A stretch of DNA of 64,000 nucleotides from Odontocerum albicorne (Eukaryota > Arthropoda > Insecta > Trichoptera > Odontoceridae). The DNA lies in assembly GCA_949825065.1 (NCBI GenBank), contig OX463847.1, positions 40,458,831 to 40,522,830 on the forward strand, written 5' to 3'. A model generated the notes under the pieces. It saw nothing but the letters and a program-made list of their open reading frames with translations, was not told the origin of the DNA and made no database searches. Position 1 is the first letter of the stretch. Each line of letters opens with the position of its first letter. The position numbers and the translations under genes are program-made. Shown piece by piece: positions 45,300-56,145 of the stretch.

Positions 45300-46330
45300 G
45301 TAAAATGAATAAAAAATATGCGTTTTGCTGGCGATGCGGCATACTATGCGTCTTCACTCAAGAAATATCGAGCTGATCACCGCCTCCAGATGCCCTCGAG
45401 ATCCTTGAAAAATACTTCTAAGACTGAAGGCTCAAAATCATTGATGCTAAAACTGAGGCTATCATGTTCTCCCGCAAAGACAAAGAAAAATTTACATCGA
45501 TGCCTTTATTCATCGGTGATTGCCTGGTCCAGCTGGTAAATACCTTAGCCTGCACCTCGATGAGTAACTGACGTTGAAAACTCATCTTAATACCATCAGA
45601 CAGAAGGATCAAACGAGTATCAACGCTATCAGTTCAATATTCCACCAAAGTAGCTTCCTTTCGCTCAAAAATAAGCTCATCTGTCCCATCTTGACCTATG
45701 CTGCACCCGTTTGGGGTAGTGTGAACAACACGGATCACCTTCAACGAGTACAGAACAAGGCATTCAAGATCTCCGTTAACACTAATCCCAGAACAAACCT
45801 CTCCCGACTACACTTAATTGCGTGAAGAAACTCTTCAACACCACATCCTCGCTTGGACCGTGAAGTTCTAAAATAGCGAACAGCACCACAGCAATTCTCT
45901 AATCGCTGCCCTGGGGGTTACGAGAGTAAGTCCAACCTACCTTTCTGTTATAAGCGCGGGCTTCCGAAGCATCATCTGTAGCCTGACTGGTCCTCCTACA
46001 GTATCAGCAGGGAGGACCAAGATCTGAGTGAATATGATGAAATGCAAGTATGCTGAACGTCTTAAATAATTAGTATTAAAATAATTCGTTTAAATAACTG
46101 TTAACTAGGTATTAGTTAGTATGTAGGTGATTATTATTTCTGAGAAATTAAATATTATGATTATAAAAATTAAAATTACTTTAATTAGGGAATTAAAATA
46201 AAGTTAGCTTGTAGGTATAATATAGAAATAAAATAAGTTTTTAATTAATAAATTTATTTATGGGTATAGCCTTTGGATCTGTTCATAGATTACTTTATCA
46301 TAAAATAACAAAATTAAAATTGTCGAAATA
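45300..46330 (+). pseudogene. Jockey-like LINE: RT C-terminal part and 3' UTR
   Basis: Begins in the RT palm: FAGDAAYYASSLKKY (about 45319-45363) corresponds to the F/YADD active-site box with the first Asp replaced by Gly. After shifts it reads LKTHLNTIRQKDQTSINA, FHQSSFLSLKNKLICPIL and TYAAPVWGSV (45580-45715), the standard Jockey post-RT block, then VQNKAFKISVNTNPRTN. From about 45905 the ORF end and an AT-rich 3' UTR match 34795-35200. Several shifts and stops. Confidence 0.82.
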
Positions 46331-46499
46331 AATTAAGTTTTGTTATAAGTTTATCTGACATTTAACGAATTTCATATGAAAAATAACGAAATTCAATTTT
46401 TGATTTTGAAATATTTCCACTTATATCTAACATATATTCGCCTTATTGGTTATACCACAGGTAATAAATATCAATCATTTGCAAACATTTTTATTTTTA
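46331..46499. other. Short unannotated spacer between two LINE ends
   Basis: AT-rich, nothing seen. Confidence 0.5.
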
Positions 46500-47213
46500 A
46501 GGGATTTAATAGCTGGACAAATTACAGCGTCTTCAAAATGTGTGCCTAAGATTCATTTTCAACCTACGTAATTACAATCATATAACTCCATACCAAAAGG
46601 CATTGAACTGGTTGAATGTTAGAAATAGACGCCAAATTCACATTCTGTCTCTATTGTATAATATCCTTAACTGTCCCGCCCCCCCTCTTATCTCACCGAG
46701 AATTTTCAGCGTCTTTCCAATCATCGATTAGCGCTACGCTCAAACAAAGATTGTTTATTTGCCCTTCCAGTTCCCCGCTCCTCTTTCTTTACGTCGTCCT
46801 TTACTGTCCATGCAGTGAGACTCTGGAATCAGTTACAAACCAATATAAGACTCACTCCGTCCATGGCATGCTTGAAGAAGCGACTGAAAAACCTCTTAAT
46901 TTCTAGTCAGTAAAATAACGTGTTTCATTCCTGATTTTTCTTTTCCTTTCCTCTGCACTTTCTTTCCTTTTGATTGATGATATCTCACTTTATATGAAAA
47001 ATAATGTTCGGCTGACTGTCCGTCTTTGTGGGGTTTGTGGGCATGTGCTCACGTATATGTTTATGGATTTCGTGGGGATGGATAGTCATTTGAATGATGT
47101 ATGCGACCACTTAACTTGCTTCATTTACTTTTGTCTGGTTGGCTGGAAGAGATCGGCGCCTGACAATAAGCCCGCCAGATTGTATTTTCAATAAAAGTGT
47201 TAAATAAATAAAT
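46500..47213 (+). pseudogene. LINE family F: ORF C-terminus, 3' UTR and tail
   Basis: Frame pieces LQRLQNVCLRFIFNL, HITPYQKALNWLNVRNRRQ and ILSLLYNIL (46525-46672), then after shifts VHAVRLWNQLQTNIRLTP and CLKKRLKNLLISSQ with a stop at about 46912. RLWN.L is the common final motif of CR1/Jockey-group ORFs. The 3' UTR (46915-47213) includes a 75-codon frame conserved with 17466-17230 and ends 'tggttggctggaagagatcg', 'cctgacaataagcccgcc', 'agtgttaaataaataaataa'. That tail is shared with the main SINE, making this LINE the likely mobilising partner. Confidence 0.85.
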
Positions 47214-47419
47214 AATATGTTACGTATAATTTTAATATTTAATACGTACACATTATATTATATCGTGGCATATATATTTTCGTTCTTCCAAGTCCATACA
47301 CCTTATCATACATACTGTTCTATTATAAAGGCTTTGCATTCGTCCTATTCAGATGTTGATTCATTTGGTCGTGCCTTTTTTAGGTCTTTTCGTAGCTTCT
47401 ATACATGTTTTTGTAAATA

Positions 47420-48695
47420 TTAGGTCCTTACATATGAAATTGGCGTTTTGCCGTACTGGCAACTTTAATCTCAAATATCTTCTCTTTGGTTAGGAATTCC
47501 AAATTCAAATTTATACAGCTATTTACTCAAGTATTTGTGTTTCGAAAATTATAATTTATTTGTTTTTTCCTCAATTGTTTTTTTTCTTTGCGTCACTCAG
47601 TTTACAAAATGGAAAACTTGAAATATCGCGTTATTTACGAGTACGAGTTCCACCGTGGCACCAGTGCTGCAGAAACGGCTCGAAGGATTAATGATGTGTA
47701 TGGCGACGGTGCCGCAAAAGAAAACACAGTGCGTTTTTGGTTCCAACGTTTTCGTTCTGGAAATTTCGGAGAGATTGGGACGGCCGGAGACCAAAGTTGA
47801 TAATGAAGAATTGAAGGCTATTGTGGAAGCGGATCCATCGCAAACCACGTCCGAGTTAGCAGCAGGCTGCGGTGTTAGTGATAAAACTGTTTTAATCCAC
47901 TTGAAGCAAATTGGGAAGGTGAAAAAGCTTGAAAGGTGGGTACCTCACGAATTGAGTGAAGCAAATCAACAAACGCGCGTTGACTGCTGCGTTGCATTAC
48001 TCAACCGGCACAATAATGAAGGGATTTTGAATCGAATCATTACCTGTGATGAAAAGTGGATCCTGTATGATAATCGGAAGCGCTCATCGCAATGGCTGAA
48101 CCCTGCCGAACCAGCCAAACCATGCCCCAAGCGAAAATTGACTCCAAAAAAGTTACTTGTGAGCGTTTGGTGGACTAGTGCTGGTGTCGTTCACTACAGC
48201 TTTCTTAAATCTGGCCAGACGATTACGGCAGATGTCTATTGTCAGCAACTGCAAACCATGATGGAAAAGCTAGCTGCTAAACAACCGAGGCTGGTTAATC
48301 GCTCTAGGCCACTGCTGCTTCATGATAACGCTAGACCACACACTGCACAACAGACGGCTACCAAATTAGAAGAGCTTCAATTGGAATGTCTAAGACATCC
48401 ACCGTACTCTCCGGACCTTGCCCCGACAGATTACTATTTTTTTCGAAATTTGGATAACTTCTTGCAAGGGAAAAAATTCAACTCCGATGGGGCAGTCCAA
48501 ACCGACTTCAAAGATTTTATTGATTCCCGTCCGAATGGTTTTTTTAGTAAAGGGATCGATGAACTACCTATGAGATGGCAAAAGTGCATAGATAGCAATG
48601 GTACATACTTTGATTAAATAAATATATTATATTAAAAAAAAATCAACTTTATGTTCCTCCCAAACAAAACGCCAATTTCATATGTAAGGACCTTA
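47420..48695 (+). mobile_element. Mariner family B, near full length
   Basis: 1276 bp flanked by TA (47418-47419, 48696-48697). Ends 'ttaggtccttacatatgaaa' and, inverted, 'taaggtccttacatatgaaa', continuing 'ttggcgttttg' on both sides. Contains the transposase pseudogene at 47609-48617. Size and structure fit an almost complete mariner; only the ORF is broken. Confidence 0.96.
47609..48617 (+). pseudogene. Mariner family B transposase (DD34D), one frame disruption
   Basis: The ATG at 47609 opens MENLKYRVIYEYEFHRG, the first DNA-binding domain with AARRINDVYGDG and VRFWFQRFRSGNF. The frame is lost near 47775 and the rest is open from there to 48617: GRPETKVDNEE, second motif TTSELAAGCGVSDKTVL, linker WVPHELSE, then the catalytic core. 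Catalytic Asp codons are at 48048 (TCDEKW), 48324 (HDNARPH) and 48429 (APTDYY); the last two are 34 residues apart. It ends CIDSNGTYFD. Apart from the small deletion and shift at 47775 all domains are present, so this is a recently inactivated copy. Confidence 0.93.
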
Positions 48696-48714
48696 TATTT
48701 CATTATTTATTAAT

Positions 48715-49392
48715 TTTGCGTTGCCAATCTATCTCAATACTCCTCTATTCATCTTAATTGCAGCATTCTGCGTTGCCAATCTATCTCAATACTCCTCTAT
48801 TCATCTTAATTGCAGCATTCTGCGTTGCCAATCTATCTCAATACTCCTCTATTCATCTTAATTGCAGCATTCTGCGTTGCCAATATATCTCAATACTCCT
48901 CTATTCATCTTAATTGCAGCATTCTGCGTTGCCAATCTATCTCAATACTCCTCTATTCATCTTAATTGCAGCATTCTGCGTTGCCAATCTATCTCAATAC
49001 TCCTCTATTCATCTTAATTGCAGCATTCTGCGTTGCCAATCTATCTCAATACTCCTTTATTCATCTTAATTGCAGCATTCTGCGTTGCCAATCTATCTCA
49101 ATACTCCTTTATTCATCTTAATTGCAGCATTCTGCGTTGCCAATCTATCTCAATACTCCTCTATTCATCTTAATTGCAGCATTCTGCGTTGCCAATCTAT
49201 CTCAATACTCCTCTATTCATCTTAATTGCAGCATTCTGCTTTGCCAATCTATCTCAATACTCCTCTATTCATCTTAATTGCAGCATTCTGCGTTGCCAAT
49301 CTATCTCAATACTCCTCTATTCATCTTAATTGCAGCATTCTGCGTTGCCAATCTATCTTAATACTCCTCTATTCATCTTAATTGCAGCATAT
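48715..49392. repeat. 52-bp minisatellite, about 13 copies
   Basis: Unit 'tgcgttgccaatctatctca' then 'atactcctctattcatctta' then 'attgcagcattc'. Copies are nearly identical, with isolated point changes, so expansion is recent. It starts about 20 bp after mariner B. Confidence 0.98.
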
Positions 49393-49969
49393 TTTATAGC
49401 GATATATTATTACTACTGCTTTGTTATTATTAGTACTGATTTTTTGTATTTCCTGTATATGTTAGTTTAAGGCAAAGTTTTATATTTTTTGTCAATAATT
49501 TAAATGTTTTTGTCAATAATTTTAATGTTTAATGTCAATAATACAAGTGCTTGTATAACTTGTTATATGTTCATTTGTATATAAAAACCCATGTTGTGTC
49601 GTAAAATAATTAAATAAATAAATATTTAGCAACTTAAATAAGAAATTAATATTGTACCCATTTATAGTTAGTTGCTTATTGTTAGGTTTGAGTGAACACC
49701 AAAATGTTTCGCTTCATTTAACTCAACACGATTTCCCCATTGCTTTGAAATTTCCATTCAACCAATATTGTAAAGTGATTGATATGCAAATGAAAAATAA
49801 TGTATAAATTATTCATGAAAAAAAAATTCGCACTTTTTTTCAAATTAATTTGAAAAAAAATTGTGTGATTTCTTTCTATTTTGGAGTTATATAAAACGTA
49901 TCGTTTAAAAACGTATTCCAACTCACATTTTTCTACAGACGCAATGTATTAAGTATTGGATGCTTTTTA
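49393..49969. other. AT-rich sequence without recognised features
   Basis: A short 'gtcaataattt' motif repeats near 49490-49545. No gene. Confidence 0.55.
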
Positions 49970-50090
49970 TATATACAGTAAAACGTAATGGGTTAATTCT
50001 CATATGGCTATCCTTTCTTACAAACAAAAAGGATGTTTAACAAGCCTTGAGTGTACTCCAGACTGGAATCTTTTTTAACCCTTCCCTTAC
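49970..50090 (-). mobile_element. SINE fragment, main family
   Basis: 'cagtaaaacgtaatgggtta', 'ctcatatggctatcctttct' and 'ctccagactggaatcttttt' are the inverted tail and body. Confidence 0.6.
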
Positions 50091-51129
50091 GGTGCTAAAA
50101 TTGAAACGCGCGCTCCGGTTTTGGGTAGTGAGTACGCGATAAAAAATTAGCGATTTTAAATCGGAAAAATAAGAACATTCATAGATAATCCCCTTAATTA
50201 ATTATAATTGAAGTTAAAAATTATAATAATTGAGATTTATTTGCTGAAAACATTAAAAAACCATCTGGCAACGCTCACGGAATGGGCGTACGTCTAATCT
50301 ATTTGCAGGTCCAGAAGACACTGCGGCGCGGAGCGGTACCCCGGCGTGGCTTACGCTTGCGACGATTGAGACAATTGAGCTCCTCGCAATTCAGTGGAGT
50401 ATGCAAGAGTGAGATGCAAATATAGTGTCGCGCTTCCCGCATACTCAAACCCGCAACTCAATAGTTTGATAACGGTAGTTTTACCGACTGAATTTCGCAG
50501 GTCTCATGACAACACTTTATTGTACACTGTACAATTTATCGAACTTTTTGCTAAATGGCAATATCTTCCGTCCAATCAGAAAATGTTCTAACATTTTGTT
50601 TCATGTTTTGTGTGAAAGATTTATATAAAAGGATATGTGCGAGGTTTTCGTGAGTTTTTATATCAGTTATATAAGTTTTTTGGAGTTTTGTACCAGAGGA
50701 TTTAAATTATATTACCGACGTTTCAAAAAAGTTTACAGATTTCATCTCAAGGACTTGTTTATAAAGACGAAGATGATTAAATGATGAAAAATATTGTGAC
50801 TAAAAGAAAATATGTATAACTGGATGATTTAGATATTATAAATAGAACTAGGAGGTTGGAAGGAATATTGGAGTAGGGAGAGAACCAGGAAACACAATAT
50901 TCTGGTCGCTAATTGCAGGCAGTGGCTCTAACCTTTTTAGTCACGATGTGCGTTAGAGCTGAGTTGTAGAAATGTTTGTTTTTCGCGATAATAAATGTTT
51001 TTATACCGTCTGGTTTGTCAAAAGTTATCAAATATCCTATTTGCCGATATTCACCGATATGCCGATATTCAAATATCTTATTTGTCGATTTTTTATATAT
51101 TTTTTTGGGATTAATTTCAAAGCAGTAAG
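50091..51129. other. Unclassified; GC-richer at about 50265-50460
   Basis: Includes a segment with 'actgcggcgcggagcggtac' that is far more GC-rich than its surroundings, and an inverted SINE tail fragment at about 50540-50600 ('aaatggcaatatcttccgtc'). The 65-codon frame at 50394-50591 has no domain. A host exon, a promoter or an unknown element are all possible. Confidence 0.35.
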
Positions 51130-51890
51130 ATTAACGTCATAACCACGGGAATGTTTTTCAATTGTTAGATTAACATCACGACCGAATAAACGTTGTTCAA
51201 TTGTTTAATTATCGTCATGACCATGTTAATGTTTTCAATTGTTAGATTAACGTCATGGCCACAGTAACGTTTTCAATTGTTAGGTTAACGTCATGACTAT
51301 GTAGGAATCACGGTCGTCGCTGAATATTGTCAACACATACGGTCAACGACCGACGAAACGACCTTTGGATATGTCCAAAGGTCGCATACCAAAACATTGA
51401 AATTGTTTACCCACAAATACTATTTACATCTCGTCCTTCAAGGACATTCTGCTAAAACTACATTAACGTTTTCAATTGTTAGATTAACGTCATGACCATA
51501 TTAATGTTATCAATTGTTAGGTTAACGTCATGATCACATTAACGTTTTCAATCGTTAGATTAACGTCATAACCAAATTAATGTGATCAATTGTTAGGTTA
51601 ACGTCATGATCACATTAATGTTTTCAATTGTTAGATTAACGTCATGGCCATATTAATGTTTACAATTGTAAGATTAACGTCATGACCAAATTAACGTTTT
51701 CAATTGTTAGCACAACGTCATGACTACATTAACGTTTTCAATTGTTAAATTAACATGACTACACAAACGTTTTTCAATTGTTAAATTAACGACATGATAA
51801 CAGTAACGTTTTAAATTGTTAGATTTACATGACAATATGAACGTTTTTAATTTTAATGTATTTTAAACATCTTGACCACATTAATGTAAC
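51130..51890. repeat. Degenerate 38-bp array with a unique insertion
   Basis: Units close to 'aacgttttcaattgttagat' then 'taacgtcatgaccacatt' repeat about 16 times. At about 51301-51470 non-repetitive sequence interrupts the array and carries a perfect hairpin (51359-51369 with 51374-51384, 'cgacctttgga' / 'tccaaaggtcg'). Confidence 0.88.
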
Positions 51891-52018
51891 ATATGTTATT
51901 TTAATTGTTACATCATGACTGCTCCTTTTCATAATTTCTTTCATATAAATTTAATTTTCTTTAACTTTCTTGCGGTATATCAGTTTGTAGGGGATGCAAC
52001 TTAACACAAAAACACATA

Positions 52019-52546
52019 CTGCAGGTTTCCCAAAAATTGATTATAAAAATAATTGATAAACTTCCTGCCTGGTATCCCACAGCGGAGCTTTTCGGAGAGT
52101 ATCGGGTCCTGAACATAGCCAATTTGCATTTCAAATCTATTCTCTGGCACTATCATCGAGAGGAGAGGAAGGTGCAGACTCATCAGAGACACATGACACG
52201 CATGGCAGCTGATCAAATATTCACCATCCCTAGAGCTAAAACATCTTTTGACCAAAGGCAATATGCCTATTTAGCTCCCATGACATACAATGGGGTGCCG
52301 AATTCAATAAAGGCGAAAGGAGGAAAACAATTTAGGCAGTCGGTCGGAGCGTGGTTGTTATTGCGACAGGAGTTCGAATACTTGGGCTTGCAAGAGGAAT
52401 GACTTGTAGCAAAGGTTTGTGAGAGCTCTTGAGTGTTGTGTTTTTTATTGTTTTTTTTTATGATTATGTGCGGTATATTGTGCGATGAACGTTTTGGTCT
52501 GTCTGGAGTGATAAAGTATGAGAGGTTTGATTCGTGTGATGTATAC
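52019..52546 (+). pseudogene. LINE family G: ORF C-terminus, split by the LTR element
   Basis: Open frame of about 125 codons to the stop at 52400-52402: KLPAWYPTAELFGEYRVLN, HFKSILWHYHREER, RQYAYLAPMTYNGVPNSIK, KQFRQSVGAWLL and LRQEFEYLGLQEE. The LAP..YN.(I/V)P..IK block is the usual end of LINE ORFs of the CR1/Jockey group. The 3' UTR begins at 52403, is broken at 52547 by the LTR element, and continues at 62684-62960. 5'-truncated, so no RT core. Confidence 0.82.
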
Positions 52547-53410
52547 TGTTACGACTATATTTGTTAAATTGCATACTTCGCGTCCTCGAAATTGTTAATT
52601 CGCGACATATCATAATTTATGAAACTTGTGGTGTCGAGACCATGTGCTTGCCTTGAAAACAGGAAGATTAAAATATTATGAAATACTTGAATATTTTAAA
52701 ATACTAAAGACAATAAAATAAGGGTAACTACCCTTGCGGTCAGGTACATTTTTATTCTATGACAACATTGTCACGGGCGATTTAGGTCGAGATTGGCACC
52801 CCTGCTCCTTGGTACTTCCTTGCCAAGGGGAGGCCGGCTAGCTGGCTCGTCCTATTTCCGTGCTGACCGTGCTGAGATACAGACGTTGGTCCGACACTGC
52901 TTTTCCTCATATATCACAGAACTCCAGGACGCCATCTTGATTACGGGTGAATATTATTTCTCCTATTTTGAATGTGGATTTCATCGCCACGCTAAATACC
53001 CACCGAGTAAAAAAAATAAATTCAAATTGTTATTCAAATCTTCCTTGCCAAATACAACACATTTCTTCTTGCCAGTTTTAAACTTTTTTTTTTCGACATT
53101 CGTCGAGTTTTTTTTATATATTCTTTTTTCTTTTTTTTCTTTTTTTTTTACAATATAATAAACTGTTTCATTACAAATTGTTCTTGTTTAATTGTGTCGC
53201 CTGTCCCAGCGAGATTTGAGAGAGACTTATTCAGAGTTAAGAGAACCCAACGAATCCCAGAGATCTAAAGAGTTCCTGTCTCGTTAAGAGGCCGACTGAC
53301 CTGTGCGGGCCTGTCGCTCCTTGGTAAGATTGATATTTGGTGAATTGATTTAAATAATCAATTGTGTACATATAATTATTGTTTCCTAAATACAGCAGAA
53401 AGGCGTGACA
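52547..53410 (+). repeat. 5' LTR of the LARD
   Basis: Starts 'tgttacgactatatttg' and ends 'aaaggcgtgaca'. A polyadenylation signal AATAAA lies at 53157-53162 after a long T-rich tract. An internal hairpin 'ccttggtacttccttgccaa' precedes a GC-rich block. The 121-codon frame at 52793-53158 is present in both LTRs and is not credible as protein (its end is Phe-rich because of T runs). Confidence 0.96.
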
Positions 53411-53414
53411 TAAT

Positions 53415-53433
53415 TGGCCCCCGAACGCGGGGC
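53415..53433 (+). promoter_or_regulatory. Primer-binding site of the LARD
   Basis: 'tggcccccgaacgcggggc' begins 4 nt after the LTR with TGG, the complement of a tRNA CCA end. It resembles the Lys-type sites of many insect LTR elements, but the tRNA cannot be named without the host tRNA set. Confidence 0.7.
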
Positions 53434-53619
53434 AGAAAACTCTGTATCTCTTGATATCTCGCTAGACAAGGTTTTTATTTATAATTTGTTTTGTGTGTTT
53501 TAAATATTAATTTATTTTCAGGAAAGTGTTTTATATGTATTTTTTTTTCTCTGTGTTTGCAAATTTGAACCACGTGTTTGCATCATTTGTTTTTACTGCC
53601 ATTGTTTTTTTGTTGTTTT

Positions 53620-53930
53620 CCCGCGTTTGTTTTCGCTGTTCGCGACCACATGGTCTTCCTTGTGCCCATGTGCTACGGGCTCCGAGTTGGAAAGGCCGTT
53701 TTTCGAGTCTTTTTGGAATAGATTTCTAGTTAACTTTTTCCAAATATTTTCTTGTTAAGAATTGTGTGTTCCTTATCAAGTTTGATTTAAAAAGTCTGTG
53801 TGTTTGGTGATTTGAACCATGCTACTCCCGCGTTTGTTTTCGCTGTTCGCGACCGCGTGCCATCTTTGTTGTCGCGTGTATACGGGCTCCGGTTTGGTAA
53901 AGAGCCGTCTTCGAGTTTTTTCATAATTTG
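53620..53930. repeat. Imperfect direct duplication inside the LARD
   Basis: 'gtttgttttcgctgttcgcg' and 'acgggctccg' with their surroundings occur at about 53626-53700 and again at about 53834-53900, with divergence. Confidence 0.75.
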
Positions 53931-56145
53931 AATTGTGAATAGAATTTTACTTAATCGTGAGAAGAAAAGGAATAGATTTTCTAGCTAACGTTCGCTAAAA
54001 TATTTCGTTGTCAAGAGAATGGTGTTCTGATTTATTTGAGACCAATCTCATATTAAGAGAGTTCGTGGGTAGGCAAAGCGCACGAAACGCCTATCTTTCG
54101 TGAAATAGTTCGCTGTTCAGTTGGCCCAGTCTTTCGGGTTTTCTTGCAAGGATTAATCATTTCTTGGTGCTCGGTTTGTCGAAATATGGAGAATTTCAAC
54201 GGTTTAATATTACAAAGAAGTGGAAGTTTCGCTTAAGTTAGATTCCTCTTTTACTTAAAAAGATTCCGTTGGAGCAAGTTATTTTTGGTTTCGATCTTGG
54301 TTCAATGGCCGAATCATGCATTGAATAGTTTCTTCTGTAATGGATCTATAAACGATATAATTGTTTATAGAGATAGAATTACATTTTGGTCTATAGTCGT
54401 TTGTTGTTAAAATGGAGCTTTGGTCAGCCTCGTCCCTCGCGGTTGATTGTAAACACGATGTAGGAAGTTGTTGTTTGTAAATTTGAACTGCGTTGCTAGG
54501 AGAAACCTTGTTTGTTTAACAAAACGATCGAGTTAGAATTGTTGTTTTGTTAGTAAGGTCTTGATTTGCTTCGGTTGGGCTTTTGTCCTATTGTTTTATT
54601 ATTGCAATGTATCCAATTAAGGCCGAGGGAAGATCTCTTCATTCTGCTCCCCTGTTTTCAAGAAAAGAAGTGCGCGGTCAGAGAATTGTAAATAGGACTA
54701 GTGTGGTATTTCGTGGATAGGCAGGCTTAAAAAGAATTAAATTCCACGTGGATTAAGCTCCAGTTCATCTTTGAAAGGAGATGGGCTGGGCAAAGTGTTA
54801 TGTGCGCCCTACTTTCGTAAGAAATATTCTAATCGCGTAAATGATCCAGTTTACGAATTTTGTTTAGGAGTAAATAATAATTAATATCTCAGTGGCCAGT
54901 TTAGTGATTTTGCGGATCGTAGTAGAACAAGAAGGAGATAAAGGATAGGAGTTCAATGTTTAGAAAATTTAAATTATGGAATGGTCGTGCGTAATGGACG
55001 GACGCATTTTGTTTTGCGGCTGGAAATACTGTCCGATGTTTTTCTTTGAGGAAGTTGACTCGCACTTGGTATCGTGTTTTGAAACAGATTAAATAATACA
55101 GGAATTGCGTCGTAATTGTGGATAGTTTATTTTGTTAACGGTGTAGCGGGTCAGGCAGTAAATATTGTGAAAAGGAAAAAGAGTGGGAACTTGAAGAAGG
55201 CTCTAGATGTGATTAGTATTGCGTCATAGTTATATTTTTTTGTGATGGCAGCGGCTGTTATTAAACAATAGGTTGGAATAGAGAGAACTGGAATTAAGTT
55301 CTAGAAGTTCTTTTTTCTGTGTTTTTACAACACGAAATCACACGCGCGAAGTATTGCTAAGCGAATTGGAGAGAGCGCTTAACTTTTAGCAGGTTAGTTC
55401 CCAGTACTAATCTCTCAGTGTAAGAAGCTTGGTCGTTGTATTTTAATAGTAATCAATCAGCCCATGCTGAGTTTTCTTATATACGCTGTTTTTTTAAACA
55501 CTGAATGGATTTACGTTTTAGATAAATTCATTTGTTCTCGTATCAATGTCTTTTGATAGAGAAGTTTGTTATCTGGTCTGAATTAAGTTTCGGTAGGAAT
55601 ATGGTTTTAGGATAATTCCTTTGTTTCTGTCAGTGCATCTGGATAACACGGTTGGTTTCGAAATTCGAAAAGAATTTCGTTTTGAATTGATTCCTTTGTT
55701 TTGTGTCGGTGCATTGGGTACAAAGAAGATGGCTTGTTTATCCTTGAAGTAGAAGTAAATAGACTTCCTTCAACTAGCCATAGTTCCTGTGAGATGCAAC
55801 ATTAACCTTCTCAGAATTAAGGTTAAAAAGGTAGTGATTGCCAGGTATCCATAGGGTTTTCCTAGAAGGGTATGGGTCGGAAGACTTTAGGGTAAAGTGC
55901 AGACTAGACAGGCTTATGGATAGAAACAGTTGAGTCCCTTACAGATTATATTCCAAGAATAGAGAATTTAAAATCATTCTTTAGAGCCACCCTTGTCAGA
56001 TAACGAATTATCGCGGGTGTAAGAAGTGATAGCATAAAGATGGCGCAGTGATTGTCTGTCCAGTCGTGATTAGTTGAGGATTTGTGAAAACTCTGCTCAG
56101 TTTTCGAGGTAATAATTAAGGAAGATAAAAGATCTCGCCTCGCTT
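53931..56145. other. LARD interior, unique non-coding part
   Basis: About 2.2 kb with stops in all frames and no protein motif. G and T are enriched on the plus strand relative to the flanking host DNA. No array recognised. Confidence 0.65.

Noticed and set aside
52793..53158. 121-codon frame present twice (also 62062-62427)
   Set aside because: It lies inside the LTRs and is duplicated only because the LTRs are; its C-terminal part is Phe-rich from T runs.
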